A stretch of 64,000 nucleotides of DNA from Medicago truncatula (lineage: Eukaryota > Streptophyta > Magnoliopsida > Fabales > Fabaceae): assembly GCF_003473485.1 (NCBI RefSeq), contig NC_053046.1:35169332-35233331 (forward strand), in the 5' to 3' direction. Below are positions 12,801 through 25,070 of this stretch, piece by piece. A model generated the notes under the pieces. That model was not told the origin of the DNA, searched no databases, and was given only the letters and a program-made list of their open reading frames with translations. The position numbers were made by a program, and so were the translations under genes. Every line of letters begins with the position of its first letter. Position 1 is the stretch's first letter.

Positions 12801-13614
12801 TAAAAATTTTGAGTTAAAAAATACTTGAAAATTTCTAATATAGTTTTCAAATCACATGTGTAGTTGATCGAGTGCCTCTAAAGTAAGACCCCTTTTCCCC
12901 TATCTAAGAGTGTATTATGCAAAAATTGAACTAGTGTCCTCCCTCAATCAATCATTCTATGAGAAATACTTGAAACATTCTCTTTTTAGATTCTCTTTAA
13001 CACTCATTCTCTTATTGAGTGAAACATATGTGGGATCACCCACTTTATGTGAGATTAATTTTCAATGTGTATGTTAGAGAGATTTTTAGAAAGAAAGTGT
13101 GCATAACATTCCTCATTTTTCTATTATTTTATTTTTCCCTTTGTTGGGTTGCACCATGCTCCCAAGATGGTATCAAAGTCATGACATCCACCTTAAAAAG
13201 ATGATCCTAATTTTATTTATTTTCCTCTCCTCTTGTATTGTTTTCCTTTGTTACCTGTCTATGCGAAAACACCTTTTCAATCTTGGTCCATCTCTTTCAA
13301 ATTCAATTTGTTTTTTTTTTTTGAGAGAAAATTCAATTTGTTTAGCCATATACGATTGCACAATTGAATTAAATGTTTTTTAAAAATCAAATGTATCTTT
13401 CGCACACAATTGGAAAGACTAATATCATTTCACGATACTTGAGATTCATTTAAGAGGTTGACCTCTCCTAACAAATGTGAATGACAAACTTAATATTTAA
13501 AGAGTTTGTGAATGTAGGAGGTACAAGATGGAGAGGTAAATTTTTTGGATTTCGAGAGTTTGTGATGAATAGTTGCTTGAGACTTTCTCCAATACACCTT
13601 TTATGTTTAAAGCT

Positions 13615-14320
13615 AGAAAATTGCTCTTCACCCATAAAAAATCGCTAACTCCCAATCAAACTTTTTAAAATAGCCCCGCGTGACTTAAGTCACGCAGATG
13701 TTATACACTTAAGTCACACTAAAAAACGCTGAAAAAATCCCAGCACAAATTGAATTCTTCCCCCTACATTGTTGTGTGAGCTCTTGCCCCTCTCCACTCT
13801 TCTTTCATAACATGAATTTTCTTCTGCCTTCATCTTATGATTCCTGACGCCGTAGCTTTAGTAGCCTTAGGTTAGGGCCGGCCTTGCGTAGTAGTCAATA
13901 GTTGCCGCCGCGTTGCATAACATATCAGTCTCTAAAACTTATTTGCTTTATATTGGATTTGTATATTATTGAACTTCGATTGTTTTTCGGTCAAGAAGAA
14001 ATTAAAATAAACAAGTTAACCAGGGGAAGAACAAACCCTATAATCATCGATCAACACGGAAACTAAAAGAGGAGAAGAAACATAAAAAACATTCCAACAA
14101 GAGTGGATAGGGGGGAGAGTCCATGTTATGAAAGAAGAGTGGATGGGGGGAAGAGTTCACACAACAATGGAGGGAGAATAATTCAATTTGTCACGTTGAG
14201 ATTTTTAAGCACACAGTGTTCACACCGACTATAACACCTGCGTGACTTAAATCAGGTGGAGGTATTTTAGGAAGTGTGGTTGGGAGTGAGCGATTTTTAA
14301 TGGGAGAAGAGCAATTTTCT
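13615..14320. mobile_element. Non-coding element with ~200-bp terminal inverted repeats (MULE-like MITE)
   Basis: The left end, AGAAAATTGCTCTTC at 13615, is mirrored by GAAGAGCAATTTTCT ending at 14320. The similarity continues inward for about 200 bases, through AATCGCTAACTCCCA, the GCGTGACTTAAGTCACGC palindrome, GAATTCTTCCCCCT and TTTCATAACATG. No ORF lies inside. Possible target duplications are ATGTTTAAA and ATGTTATTA a few bases outside, which is weak. The central palindrome resembles sequences in the FAR1-bearing MULE at 43.8-45.5 kb, so a Mutator-like origin is inferred. Confidence 0.7.
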
Positions 14321-15912
14321 TAATGTTATTAGACCTAGTGGTTGGAGAATAATAGTGGCCCAAAAATCATATCTCTAGTTTTATGGAGAGAAATTGTATA
14401 TTTTTCCAATAGTAGAATTTAAGATGATATGGAATAAAATGTCATTTCAGTTCAAATTATAAAAAAAAATATTCTTTCTCCAAATTTCCCCATATTAGGG
14501 TGGAGTTAAATTATCTTTTGGTAGGATTGTTTGGTCGATGATTCCATGATGTAGGAATTTCATGCAACTTCACGTAGTAGTGGATTTTAACTTATTGATT
14601 TGAGATCGGACAATTCAAATTTCAAACTCAATTTTATGTAGTAAAATAATCTCCGCCGATTTGATATCGAACGACCCAAATTTATTACAGCATCTTGCTC
14701 TAACAACAACTTAAATTTAAAATACTATCTCTCCTTCTCTTTTCCCTTCTCCATTCCCCTCTAACCAGATATACCTTTTGTGTTGAGCAAACCAAATACA
14801 CCTTAAGACATGCTTAATTGGCCTGGCCATTTCAATACTTATCCCTAATCCCTATGATACGGTTTATATTTTCCCACGTTACTTTCCCTGCTTATTGGAC
14901 ATTAATCTTACATACTAATGAAACCAAGATAATACTAAATAAATGAAACTATAGTCAAAACTCTTGATGCAAATTAGTATTTTAATCATAGACAGTTGAA
15001 TAAGTAATCCAGAGAAGCGACAGCTGCACAGAATGTTAATACACATATAGTATATGATAACAGAATTTGAGTCCACGTGCTTAAGTAATACTTAGGAAGC
15101 ATGTGAGAAGCTACCATAGTCCATAAATAGACTCATCAAAATGAGTGAGGCTAACCCAAATGGGAATCAGAGTCAGACTGTGAGACATGGGTTTGGCTAA
15201 GGATCCGGCGTTCCTTACGCTAATTTTTATATGCTCCAATCCATTCTCCTTTGCCAGCTAAAACAATCCCAATATTACAATGAATCAAACTTGTTAAAAG
15301 TCTCACATTTGATCAGATATGACTCGACAGTGTGTAAATAAGTAAGGTTAATCATCGCTTTGCATGTCATTTTTACAAGGTTGTGTTAAACTCGTCCAAA
15401 AGTCATTAACATTTTTTTCCTTGTGTTAACGATTTGATTCTTAAAGAAAAGGGTAATTTAAAGTTCAATCGAGAAGCAAGTAAACTTTGATTAGGAATTA
15501 TTTTAGTAAGAGCTCAAATTTGTATAATCTAATCAATTCGTATTTTAAATGAAGCTCGGTAACATCTTAGTTTAGCTTTTAAGATACATATAGATTCATT
15601 TAAGTGATTGATCTTACAAATAAGTGATCTTTCAAATACACAAGCAGTGGGTGGAACTTCTCGCTATATGCTTATAATCGGAGAAAAAACCAACATTTAA
15701 AAGATATAAAGTCTAAAAACGATTTATACAGCGACACTCTTCAACCTACAAGTCGGTTTTATAAAGATGAGTTAAGTTTGCGTAAAAACTTAATATGGTA
15801 TCAACGACTATCCATCAGGAACACTTACCAAATTATCTATGTATCAAACACAACAATGTCTAATCCTATAAGATGTATTTCAAAAAAACTCAAATTCTAC
15901 GATGACAATAGA

Positions 15913-16209
15913 TACTCCCTCCATTCCATAATAACCGGGCTATTTTCAATAAAAAAGTGTCCCAAAATAAGTGAGTTTATTTCACTTTTCAATACATCAT
16001 TAATTACTTGTTTCCCTTTATAACTCTAATTCATATTACTTTCATTACTCCCAATTCAATATATTCCACTTTACATTTATGATAGTGGAGAATACACCAA
16101 TACTTAACAAAAACACTTAAAACCATTTTTCTTTCTCCTTCATTTATACATTTGTCTTAATATGTGTGATTTGAGCAAATGACTCAGTTAATCTGAGACG
16201 GAGTGAATA
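15913..16209. mobile_element. Stowaway-like MITE (tentative)
   Basis: It starts TACTCCCTCCATTCC and ends GAGACGGAGTGAATA, the CTCCCTCC-type terminus with a TA target duplication typical of Stowaway/Mariner MITEs in plants. The terminal match is imperfect. Length is about 297 bp with no ORF. Confidence 0.5.
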
Positions 16210-16419
16210 AGTTTTTATAACCAATAACACATCTCATTTTACAAACCGATTTTGTAAGTCTAATTATTAACCGTATAAAAATCTCAAGGACCAGAAAAAC
16301 ATATTTTAGTATTAAATTTTGATTTATTGTTCCCCCCTAGTTATGATTTCAGTTCAATTATTAAATATTACACCAATCTCCAATAAAAAATGAGTAGTTG
16401 GTTTGAAAATTTAGACATC

Positions 16420-16426
16420 TATAAAG
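16420..16426 (+). promoter_or_regulatory. TATA box candidate for the RSL-type bHLH gene
   Basis: TATAAAG lies about 97 bases before the ATG at 16523, leaving room for a short leader. Inferred from motif and distance only. Confidence 0.5.
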
Positions 16427-16522
16427 AGCCTTCCTTCACTTGTTGTCGTGTTCATTGTCGACCCTTCCCAAACAAACCTTAATTGTTTGTTTTTTTGTGC
16501 ATTTATTTCCTCACCCTCTTTA

Positions 16523-18046
16523 ATGGCACTAGCCAACAACAACATTCTACATTGTGTTTTTGATGAGACTACTATGGAGATTAACTCTGTAATGTCTCAT
16601 AAAAAATCTATGATTGAAGAAGAAGATGGTTCACAAAGCACTAATGGACTAAGCAATGATTCAGCTTCAGCTTCTGCCATTACAAATTCTCCTACTCTTT
16701 GCAGAAAAAGCCATGTTTATAACAACAATACAAGTTATGAACTTGAAGAAGAGTCTTTGATTAATTTCAAAGGCAATGATGAGTATTACAACAACCTCAT
16801 GCAAGGTAGTGAATCATTGCTTAGCTTTCAGCATAGTTGGATGGTTTCCAATGAGAATAATTTGCAGCAATGGAATAATGCTAGTCCTAAAAGTACCACA
16901 AATTTGTGCATGGTGCAAGGTTTTAATAGCTTTGAAACTTCAAGTGGTAGCTATGGATCCATGTTCAATAGTGTAAAAGAGAAGCAAAATGGTGAAAGTT
17001 CATGTGGATGGCTATACTCTGAACCAAATGTTCCTTGTGATGATGACGATGATGATGATAGCTTAATAAAAGAGTCGGAAACACATGAATCCGTCTTGAA
17101 GAAGCGATCTTCTATGGTATTGCATCTTTAGTTAAAGCAAAATCTTTTACCATTTATGATGTTTAGAGTCATTGTTTTATATCAGTTCGAAGTACTTGTG
17201 TCGCAATCCTTGATATATTGCACATAACTGCGGTCAAATGGGTCACGGAGATATCAAGAATCTTGATGTTTCTGTCCTGATCGCGGTTGCAGACTTTTAA
17301 TTTAGGACTAGTTTTTTGAGAACTTAATGAAATAGAATGGAAAATTGAGATAAGATTTGTGTTTATAGGGGGGGAACATGCAGCCTACCAATGCCAAGAA
17401 GCCATGCACAGCTGCAAGTAAGAAAGAAAAACATAAGTCAAATCCATCCAAGGATCCTCAAAGTGTTGCTGCCAAGGTTAGCTTCAAACCCAAGTTATAT
17501 CATGTTTTGATTGAAATTCAAGCAAACTTAAAATATTTAGTGTTGATAGAATGTTTGTTTGTATCACAGAATAGAAGAGAGAGAATAAGTGAGAGGCTCA
17601 AGATCCTACAAGAACTTGTGCCAAACGGTTCCAAGGTAGATTTTCAAATTAGTCCTCAAAGTTATGTTGCTTTCTTTGCATTTCTTTATCCAAGCCAAAG
17701 TCTTTGTAAATTTTTACTAATTAGAATTATATTTAATTCTGATGATGAATTTTGCAGGTTGATTTGGTTACCATGTTGGAGAAAGCAATTAGTTATGTGA
17801 AGTTTCTTCAGTTGCAAGTGAAGGTGAGACTTTAGCACAAATACTCAATTGGAACCTTCAAGGACTAATTTTATAAATTAAAAATATTTTAGGGACTAGT
17901 AATTATATTTTTATGACATTTTTCTATATTTGTTCATGGTGTAGGTGTTGGCAGCTGATGAATTTTGGCCTGTCAATGGTGGAAAAGCTCCTGACATTGG
18001 TCAAGTAAAACAAGCAATTGATGCAATTCTTTCATCTCAAAGATGA
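16523..18046 (+). CDS. RSL-type bHLH transcription factor (root hair defective six-like)
   Basis: Exons 16523-17116, 17369-17476, 17570-17635, 17758-17823 and 17945-18046 join in phase 0 to give 311 aa. The N-terminal 200 residues are Ser/Asn-rich and low in conservation, with a run of seven Asp near residue 185. The bHLH covers about residues 228-280: DPQSVAAKNRRERISERLK is the basic region and helix 1, LQELVPNGSKVDLVTMLEKA holds the loop and helix 2, and AISYVKFLQLQVKVLAADEF closes the domain. His/Lys-Glu-Arg positions for E-box contact are present in the basic region as Lys-Asn-Arg-Arg-Glu-Arg. The tail QVKQAIDAILSSQR and the DEFWP motif are characteristic of class VIIIc RSL proteins, nuclear factors that drive root-hair growth. 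The Met at 16523 is chosen because no upstream ATG is in frame and a TATA box precedes it. Confidence 0.9.
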
Positions 18047-18509
18047 AATTAATGAAGATTTTGGATCCAAGAAAATAAATGTCATCATAATTCTCTCAAG
18101 GAATTGACAAGGGAATTTTTAGAAATTCAGAATACATAACCTTTTCTAATTTGTTAACTTCTAAATTAATATGTAACAGAAAACAAAATTGAACATCTTG
18201 TGTTTTAGAAGTGTATGTGTACTATTCAAGTATCTACATGTAAAAGTTGTACTTCTCTTTGTACTAGTGGTGTTGGAAATGTTTATGATAAATATCTGAC
18301 TACTCCATAAACAATGATGTTAAGATACTATATGAGATTATGTTGAATTTATTATTAACGTAAAGGTCTAACAATTAAGCTGTAATAATTAAAGTATATT
18401 GTTCTTTGACTTTTTTCTGTGAAGAATATCAGACAGAGTGATCTGTCTAATGAAGTGCCATGAGTCATGATGGATATATAGGGTACTTCTTAACATGGTT
18501 CCTAACTTA

Positions 18510-18513
<4 letters not shown>
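18047..18513. other. 3' flank of bHLH gene
   Basis: Probably 3' untranslated sequence for the first 200 bases, then AT-rich intergenic DNA. No gene seen. Confidence 0.6.

Positions 18514-18597
<84 letters not shown>
18514..18597. repeat. (TA)n microsatellite
   Basis: About 42 uninterrupted TA units, 470 bases beyond the bHLH stop codon. Shorter AT runs occur at about 19424-19441 and 19597-19635. Confidence 0.95.
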
Positions 18598-18600
<3 letters not shown>

Positions 18601-18956
18601 AGTTTAAATTAAGAGTAAAATTAAAAAAGAAAAAGTTATTTCAAAACTTAATATCCTCTTTTTATATTGGTATAGATTCATGTTTAGCTGTACTGAAGAC
18701 TAGTTTTGTCAAGAAAAATAGCCCAATTCAACAACTAATTGGTTAAATTTTTTAATTAAGATAAGTATTTATATTTAGGATTCTATTTTCATAGGAAGTT
18801 TCTGAGTTTCTACAAAGACTATTTTCTCTCTAATTATGGATGCTTTTAATAAAGTTTATAAAAGAACTAAGACGTGAAAGTTGTTTTCAATATAGAATAG
18901 AAGAAATTATTATTTGTCAAAATAGTCAACACATTTGGTTGGACCTTTCACTCTTA

Positions 18957-19603
18957 GGCCCCGTTTGAATTGACTTATTTTGAGTTTATGTGGACTTATC
19001 TACTTCCATAAGCCTTTTTAAAGGTGTTTGGGTAAATAAATAAAAATAGCTTATCATAGTTTCATAAGTTGCTTATGCCATATTTTAATAAGCCTAAATT
19101 TTCAGCTTACCCTTCGGCTTAACAAGGAGCTTATGAATTTATGTAACCTCATTCGATTCTCTCTGGATTCACTTTTTCAAAACATATATTTTATTTTTTG
19201 TTTTTAGAAACAAACATATATTTTAATTATAATGTTAGTTATCTTTGGCGATGCATGAGTAACAAAATTGCTATATACTTATCTTAATAAAGTAACACAT
19301 AACTAAGATTTTTTTTTTTTTAAGGAATATTTTTATTATTTTTTTGTTACGTAACAAAATGAAACTGAATAAAAAAAACAAACTTAACTTGTCTTTTTTT
19401 GGTAACCTGTACACTAATATCTATATATATATATATATATATGGTAAGTTTATTTACATCTCTAATGTTAATTTTGTCTTTTCTATATATATGGTAAGTT
19501 TATTTACACGTCTAATATTAATTTTGTCTTTTTTGATGAAGTAATGTTAATTTTGTCTTATATAAATATTGATATTTTTTTAAGGGCGAATATTGATTAT
19601 ACT

Positions 19604-19634
<31 letters not shown>

Positions 19635-19924
19635 ATTAATATATTATAATATTGTTTTTTAAATCTTGATTAATTTTATCAAAAAAAAATCTTGATAATT
19701 GTGGTTCGATTATTTGATTTTTTTTGTTAAATTAAAAATATTTAAAATTTCAATAATTGCTTATGTAATGTCAAATTCAAACACTTCAATTTATGTAAGT
19801 ACTTTTTAGTGTACATATCCAAACATAAATAGTTTATCAAGTATAAGAGCTTATGATGTAAGCTCTAATGTTATAAGCTCTAATGCTATAAGCATCTATA
19901 TAAGCTGTTTATCCAAACGGGACC
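18957..19924. mobile_element. Tourist/PIF-Harbinger-like non-autonomous element, ~968 bp
   Basis: The left end GGCCCCGTTTG and right end CAAACGGGACC form terminal inverted repeats, directly flanked by TTA on both sides (18954-18956 and 19925-19927), the PIF/Harbinger target duplication. Inside, both ends carry related words about 'cttat' and 'ataagc'. There is no transposase ORF. A related 5' end (GGGTCGTTTGGATTTACTT) occurs at about 30635. Confidence 0.7.
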
Positions 19925-20147
19925 TTAATAGCCGTGACATGAACTCAATTTTTGAGTCCTTCATTATATATAAATTTAATAATAAATCATTTGAGGTTTT
20001 TTTTTTTCTTTCTTTTTTCTTTTTTTAGGGTTGTTGTTCTCTTTGATCTTGGCGTGTGTCTCCCATATACGGTCAATCAATCAATTCTTAATTTTAACTT
20101 CTTTTTTTCTACAATTGAAAATTTTGTTTAAAACTCTAGTTTATTTA

Positions 20148-20569
20148 AAGGCTTAATTGCATGTTTGATCCCTTATGTTTATTTTAGTTTTCAAGTTCGT
20201 CCCTTATGTTTTATAAGTTTTAAATTGGTCCCTTACGTTTTAAAAGTTTCAAGTTGGTTCAAAACGTTATTCACGTTGAAATAAGTTAGTCTATTCCACC
20301 ACTTAACGTTTAAAGATTTGGATTGACAATATGAGTGATAGAATCTTAACTTATTTAGAAAATCAGTTTAAAACATTTTTTTAATTTTTTTGGTTTTATT
20401 AAACTCAATATCATATCACGAAAGGGATTAACTTATTCCAACATGAGTAACGTTTTGAACCAATTTAAAACTTTTAAAACGTAAGGAACCAATTTAAAAC
20501 TTTTAAAACATAAAGGACCAATTTAAAAACTAAAATAAACATAAGGGATCAAACATGCAATTAAGCCTT
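20148..20569. mobile_element. MITE with long terminal inverted repeats, ~422 bp
   Basis: AAGGCTTAATTGCATGTTTG at the left matches the reverse complement of the right end over at least 45 bases. More distant similarity (CCCTTACGTTTTAAAAG with CTTTTAAAACGTAAGG) makes nearly the whole element palindromic. No ORF. The target duplication is unclear, so the superfamily is not assigned. Confidence 0.75.
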
Positions 20570-21040
20570 AACAGAAACTCTGTTATAGCCATTTCTGTAC
20601 ATTCAATGTACTCTACGGATAGAGGAATACTGGATTATTCATAGCATTACTATACCCTCCCTATTCATTGCGGGTTGGTTATTAACCACTTCAACAAGTC
20701 GACGTGTAAGATATCCAGCATCTGATGTTCGTACAGCAGTATCCACAACCCCAGAAAAGATTTACTTGTTACTAATAGAATACAACCCCCGTTTTTCTTT
20801 AGATCTACTTGTTTCACTCCGATAGTATCATAAATTGAGTCAATGCATAGGAAATGAATGCATTTCCATACTATTAAGTTATTTATATAATGCACTAATT
20901 AGTGATGCTATGTATGCATGGTAGTGAAGTCAATGTCCATCAATTAAAGCACTTTTCTACCGGCAAACATTCTACCTTGTTCCCAACTCAAATTCATTAA
21001 TAAGTAACAAGTTGCTGCGGTATATTGTTAGAAAATTGCT
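20570..21040. other. Intergenic, nothing recognised
   Basis: No coding sequence or clear repeat structure seen between the MITE and the MULE. Confidence 0.5.
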
Positions 21041-21639
21041 TTTGACACATTTCATAAGGTTGAGAAATACGAGTAAAATACGTTTTTGCCCCCTCGGAAG
21101 TTAACTGCCGAAAAATTCAAAAACCGGCTGTAGTTAACTGCCGTGAAAAACCTCGGTAGTTAACTGCCGAGAATTATGTTTCATCAGTTGAAACAGCCAC
21201 CTGCTCCCCCTACACACTATTTCATCATCAACTTCCATACCACTTCAATCCAAACCCCAAATCCAAAATATTTTTCATCAATTCTTGCTCCAAAATTATT
21301 CAAGCATCAAGCATAGGAGGTATCAACACACTTTTGACGTAAAAAAACAGGTATTGAGCATTTTAATCCGTACATTTTTTGGTCTTGTTATGGGTATCTA
21401 CGTCAGTTATGTAGAACTTTGTCACGGGAAACCTCGGTAGTTTACTGCAGAGGAAAACCTTGGTAGTGTACTGCCGAGGAAAACCTCGGTAGTAAGGTAC
21501 TGAGGAATACTTGTGAAAAAATTTCACAACGAAAAAATGCCATTTTTTCCATTTTTTTTTTGTTTTAATTCATTTTGGCATTGATGTTTATGCATTAGTT
21601 AGTTGTTAATTCATATTTTTGTGTTGTTTAATTATAGCA

Positions 21640-22149
21640 ATGGTAGAGAACACAGAAGATGTTCCGGCAAAGACAAAACCAAATTTTGTCGAATTTTCCG
21701 GAGATGTCAAACCACCTAAGGTTGAAGCGAAACCAAACATTAATGGAGCTTCAAAATAAGTTGACTCAGGTGTCCTCCCACTTCAAGCCCACGAAGTTGA
21801 CATAGCTAGGTTTTTTTCAGACGACGTTAAGTCGAAAGATAGAGAAGAATGGCTTGAGTGGGCACGTCGTCAAGCAAATAAGGCGGGATTTACAATTGTT
21901 ACACAAAGATCAAGTTTCATCAATCAAATGTTCCGCCTAGCTAGTGTGTGAAAGGAGTGGAGCTCACAAAGTGCCGAAAAAAAAACCGAAGCATCCGAGA
22001 ACGAGCTCAAGAAAATATGGGTGCTTGTTCATGATTAGTGGATATCAAAGTAAGCAAACAAAGGAACGAGGATTGAACATTCTTAATGGAGTTCACAACC
22101 ATGCAATGGAGCCGGCTTTAGAAGGACACATTTTTGTAGCCAATATATA
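21640..22149 (+). pseudogene. FAR1-like zinc-finger domain protein, broken
   Basis: Begins MVENTEDVPAKTKPNF and meets a TAA at about 21757. It continues in the same frame with REEWLEWARRQANKAGFTIV to a TGA at about 21949, then shifts frame to CERSGAHKVPKKKPKHPRT, SSRKYGC and GVHNHAM. The layout parallels the intact minus-strand ORF at 44323-44970 (REELLGWIRQQAARAGFTIS; CERSGEYKPP; SSRKCNC; GVHNHDL). These are the cysteine and histidine positions of the FAR1 DNA-binding domain; one cysteine pair is partly lost here. At least one nonsense and one frameshift change are visible. Confidence 0.75.
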
Positions 22150-22333
22150 ATTAACATTATGTAATTTATATTGATATTGATATATATGATAATATGACTT
22201 TTATGTGGTGAAACTAGTGCAATACTTATTTATTCGTTATTAATGTTTATGCATTTGATTTATTCGTTATTACATTTCATTTAATTTTGTTCTAATCTAT
22301 GATTCTTTTCTTAAAGCTTTTGTCAAGTGAAAC

Positions 22334-22678
22334 ATGTCTGAGGTTGCAAAAATTGAAGGTCGTGTTAGGTACTCTGCTTTTAAAAAGACAATTAAGGTTA
22401 TGATAACGCCGATGGACTCTCTTGATGATTTGAAGGCACAACTTAACACTTATTTTGAGCATCTTGGTGAAAATTAATATACACGTCACTTGTTTGGTCA
22501 AATGCCATGCATAGACCTAGGAGAAGATAGAGATGAATACGCATGGACAACGGCAAACTATATGCCTTGGCTTATTCGCGACGATAGCGACGTCGGATTT
22601 ATGTTTCTTAATATGGTGGAAGATAATATATTATATATGTATGTTCGTTCCATATGCAATTGCGTTGAATGTAAGTAG
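22334..22678 (+). pseudogene. MULE-associated ORF remnant
   Basis: The frame starts MSEVAKIEGRVRYSAFKK, continues SLDDLKAQLNTYFEHLGEN, meets an in-frame TAA at about 22475, and resumes YTRHLFGQMPCIDLGED to a stop at 22678. It looks like the N-terminal, ubiquitin-fold-like part found ahead of some plant MULE transposases. That is an impression and I could not verify it. No catalytic residues follow. Confidence 0.5.
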
Positions 22679-23600
22679 GGATTTAATTTAATGATGTGTA
22701 ATGTGTTGTTTATGCATGGACACTATGTAACGATTTGAAGAATTTCAAACTTTTTTGTATTTTGAACCAAATGTCGGTTTGATTTAATTATGGACAATTG
22801 TAAAAGATATTGTATTTTACTTGTTTATGACTGAGTTTAAATGTTGTATAAGTTATATTGCCTTTGGAAATGTTCTGGTTAAATTACATGTAAAAACTGG
22901 CCGAAAAATGGCTTGGAAATGCTTAACAATTATGCATAACCCACTGTCTGCATAAATGTTTTCCTCGGCAGTTAACTCCCGAGGTTTTCCTCGGCAGTTA
23001 ATTGCATCCGATTTTTGAATTTCTCGGCAGTTAACTGTCGAGGGGATAAAATTGTATTTTACTTGTGTGCCTCAACCTTATAAAATATGTCAACAACAAC
23101 TTTCATATTGTTAAAGTTATTGAATGGTAAACAAACATTCGAACCAATGAATGAACCTAGCATCCCTAGGTTGTAGCAGTCTCAAACGTTCCATTTAAAT
23201 GGAATATTAATACTCTAACCCTTGTTCTCCTAAGACAACAATTCAAATATTAATACTCTTAGAGTGTGTTTGGATGATGTAATTGACAAATTTTAAAGAA
23301 ATTAGAATTTTAGGCAATTCAAATGATTCAATTAAAATGCTTCCATTTCTCATTACTTTTTTTTGGATGGAGTAATAAAAAATTTCATTGTCATCATTTT
23401 TGGGTAAATTTTGTAAATTTTAATTTTTTTGGCCAAATTTAAAAATTGAAATTAGGGGTCAATTTGTAAATTTAAATTTTTTAGGGGTCAAATTATAATT
23501 TTTCAAAAATTGAGGGGTGAAATTGAAAATTTGAGGACCAAAATGAAAAATTTGAAAAAATATTACGATGAAGAATTTCGAAATTCTTAATTTTTAGGAT

Positions 23601-23692
23601 GTCTTCGTGAGCTTAACTCAATTGGTAGGGACAATGTATAAAATATGCAAGGTCCAGGGTTCGAACCCAACCACCACAAAAAAAAATAAAAA
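23601..23692 (+). mobile_element. tRNA-derived SINE, short form
   Basis: Reads GTCTTCGTGAGCTTAACTCA (A-box-like) and GGTTCGAACCC (B box), followed by CCACCACA and an A-rich tail. It is nearly the same as the copy at 28382-28470. Its target duplication is not clear. Confidence 0.75.
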
Positions 23693-24942
23693 TAGCATGA
23701 ACCAGTGGTATGATGGATATCATAGTTATTTAAGTTATGAGGTTTTATTTTCCATTTGGCCTCACCACTTATGGGGTGTTTTTGTTTTTATAGTAGGAAT
23801 CGAACTCAAATTTACAATAACCACACAAAAAAAATCGTAAACCGATCCAAAAAAACTGAAAAATAGAACAGAAAATCAATCCAAAATAAAAATATATATT
23901 TTCATTTTGGATATCCAAAAACTGATCTAAATTAAACCGCATATATTTGAATCGGGTCAGTTCATATTTTTTTAGAATAGTCATTCAAACCAAACCGACG
24001 ATTTTTATTTTGGATCAGGTGATATTTTGCTTAAAAATCGATCCAAACCGCATAAACACCAAGTGACATTACACACCAATTGCTCTATGTCCCAATAGTA
24101 TCTATAAGGTGTTTAATTTGATTTTGTTTTTGATAATATATTTTTTTATTTCTCTTGCTCTTTTAGTTGACTTGGGACTTGCCCCTTGATAATAAAAAAA
24201 AAAAACTAGTTTAGCATCAACAACAAAGTGAGTATAGCCTTTTTTTCTTTTTCTTGTTAACATGCATTAAAGCATATAATTAATAGCAACTACATAATCC
24301 CAAAATCAGACTCAAAATATCTTCCTACAGTCGTTTGTTTTTTGGTACATAGTCGTTGCTTTCTATATTAGCTGAAGTGGATGTATTCACCCAGATTTTC
24401 ATGTATTTTAATATTCAAACAAATGTATTAAATGTGACAATGCATGTAGATAAATATTCTTTTTGTCAATAATGCATATAAATATTCATTTAACCCTATT
24501 CGGATGCATTACCTAGTTTACATGCATGATGCATGCGTTATAGCCTCTAACTTAACCCTTTTGATTCGATGATATAACTAATTACATCTTCAAGCCTTTT
24601 GACTTAATCCAATTTATGCATGCACATGTTTATATCCGTACAGTTGGTTTGTTCTTTGCTGTGTCAATCAAATAATTGGAAGATTCACATCTTATAGTTA
24701 TAGATATCTTCTCATAATTTATTATCTTATACGATCAATGTAAGTAATTTCTTTTCAATAATTAATATTTTTTAATTTGCTTCGGAATGAAGAGGGGGTC
24801 CATTAAGCACGTGTGACTTTTAATAAGGCTCACATGGCAGAAGGTAATCACATGCCCAAGCCCATAAAATTCGGCGACAACAGCATGCATTCCCAATGAA
24901 TACTTAATTCAACAAGTTAAATATCATAATTAACATCCATGT

Positions 24943-25070
24943 AAGTATAACTCGGTTGGTATGAACTTTGCAACATGCAACAAACATGATTGAATCTCAG
25001 AATTCTCACTTACTGATCTTAAAATGGTGAATTTTTAGTTACCGCGCTATTTGACAAAAAAATATCATAA
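24943..25070 (+). mobile_element. Degenerate SINE copy
   Basis: A-box-like TATAACTCGGTTGGTATGAA, B-box-like ATTGAATCTCAGAATTC and an A-rich end resemble the longer SINE form at 26.9 kb, but with many changes. Confidence 0.45.

Larger units (their letters stand above)
9815..16419. other. Intergenic, no gene seen; dispersed repeats
   Basis: No supported coding sequence. Contents: the 3' flank of the DRB gene to about 10150; a degenerate dispersed repeat at about 10290-10480 (terms such as ACCGATTTGAGACTGGA and GTCCTGCTGTAAC) that recurs at about 14530-14700 and 41815-41960; a CTCCCTCC-started repeat at about 12390; a long inverted-repeat element at 13615-14320; and a Stowaway-like element at 15913-16209, both listed separately. 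The remainder is AT-rich without recognisable structure. Confidence 0.6.
21041..23094. mobile_element. Mutator-like element with decayed FAR1-type ORFs
   Basis: The ends form inverted repeats of roughly 70 bases: AAGGTTGAGAAATACGAG and AGTTAACTGCCGA near 21056-21120 against the reverse complement of 22985-23080. Several CTCGG(T/C)AGTTAACTGCCGAG palindromes sit inside each end. The interior carries two plus-strand coding remnants, 21640-22149 and 22334-22678, with no DDE transposase core. Assignment to MULEs rests on the FAR1-like domain and long inverted ends; I could not fix a 9-bp target duplication. Confidence 0.7.
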
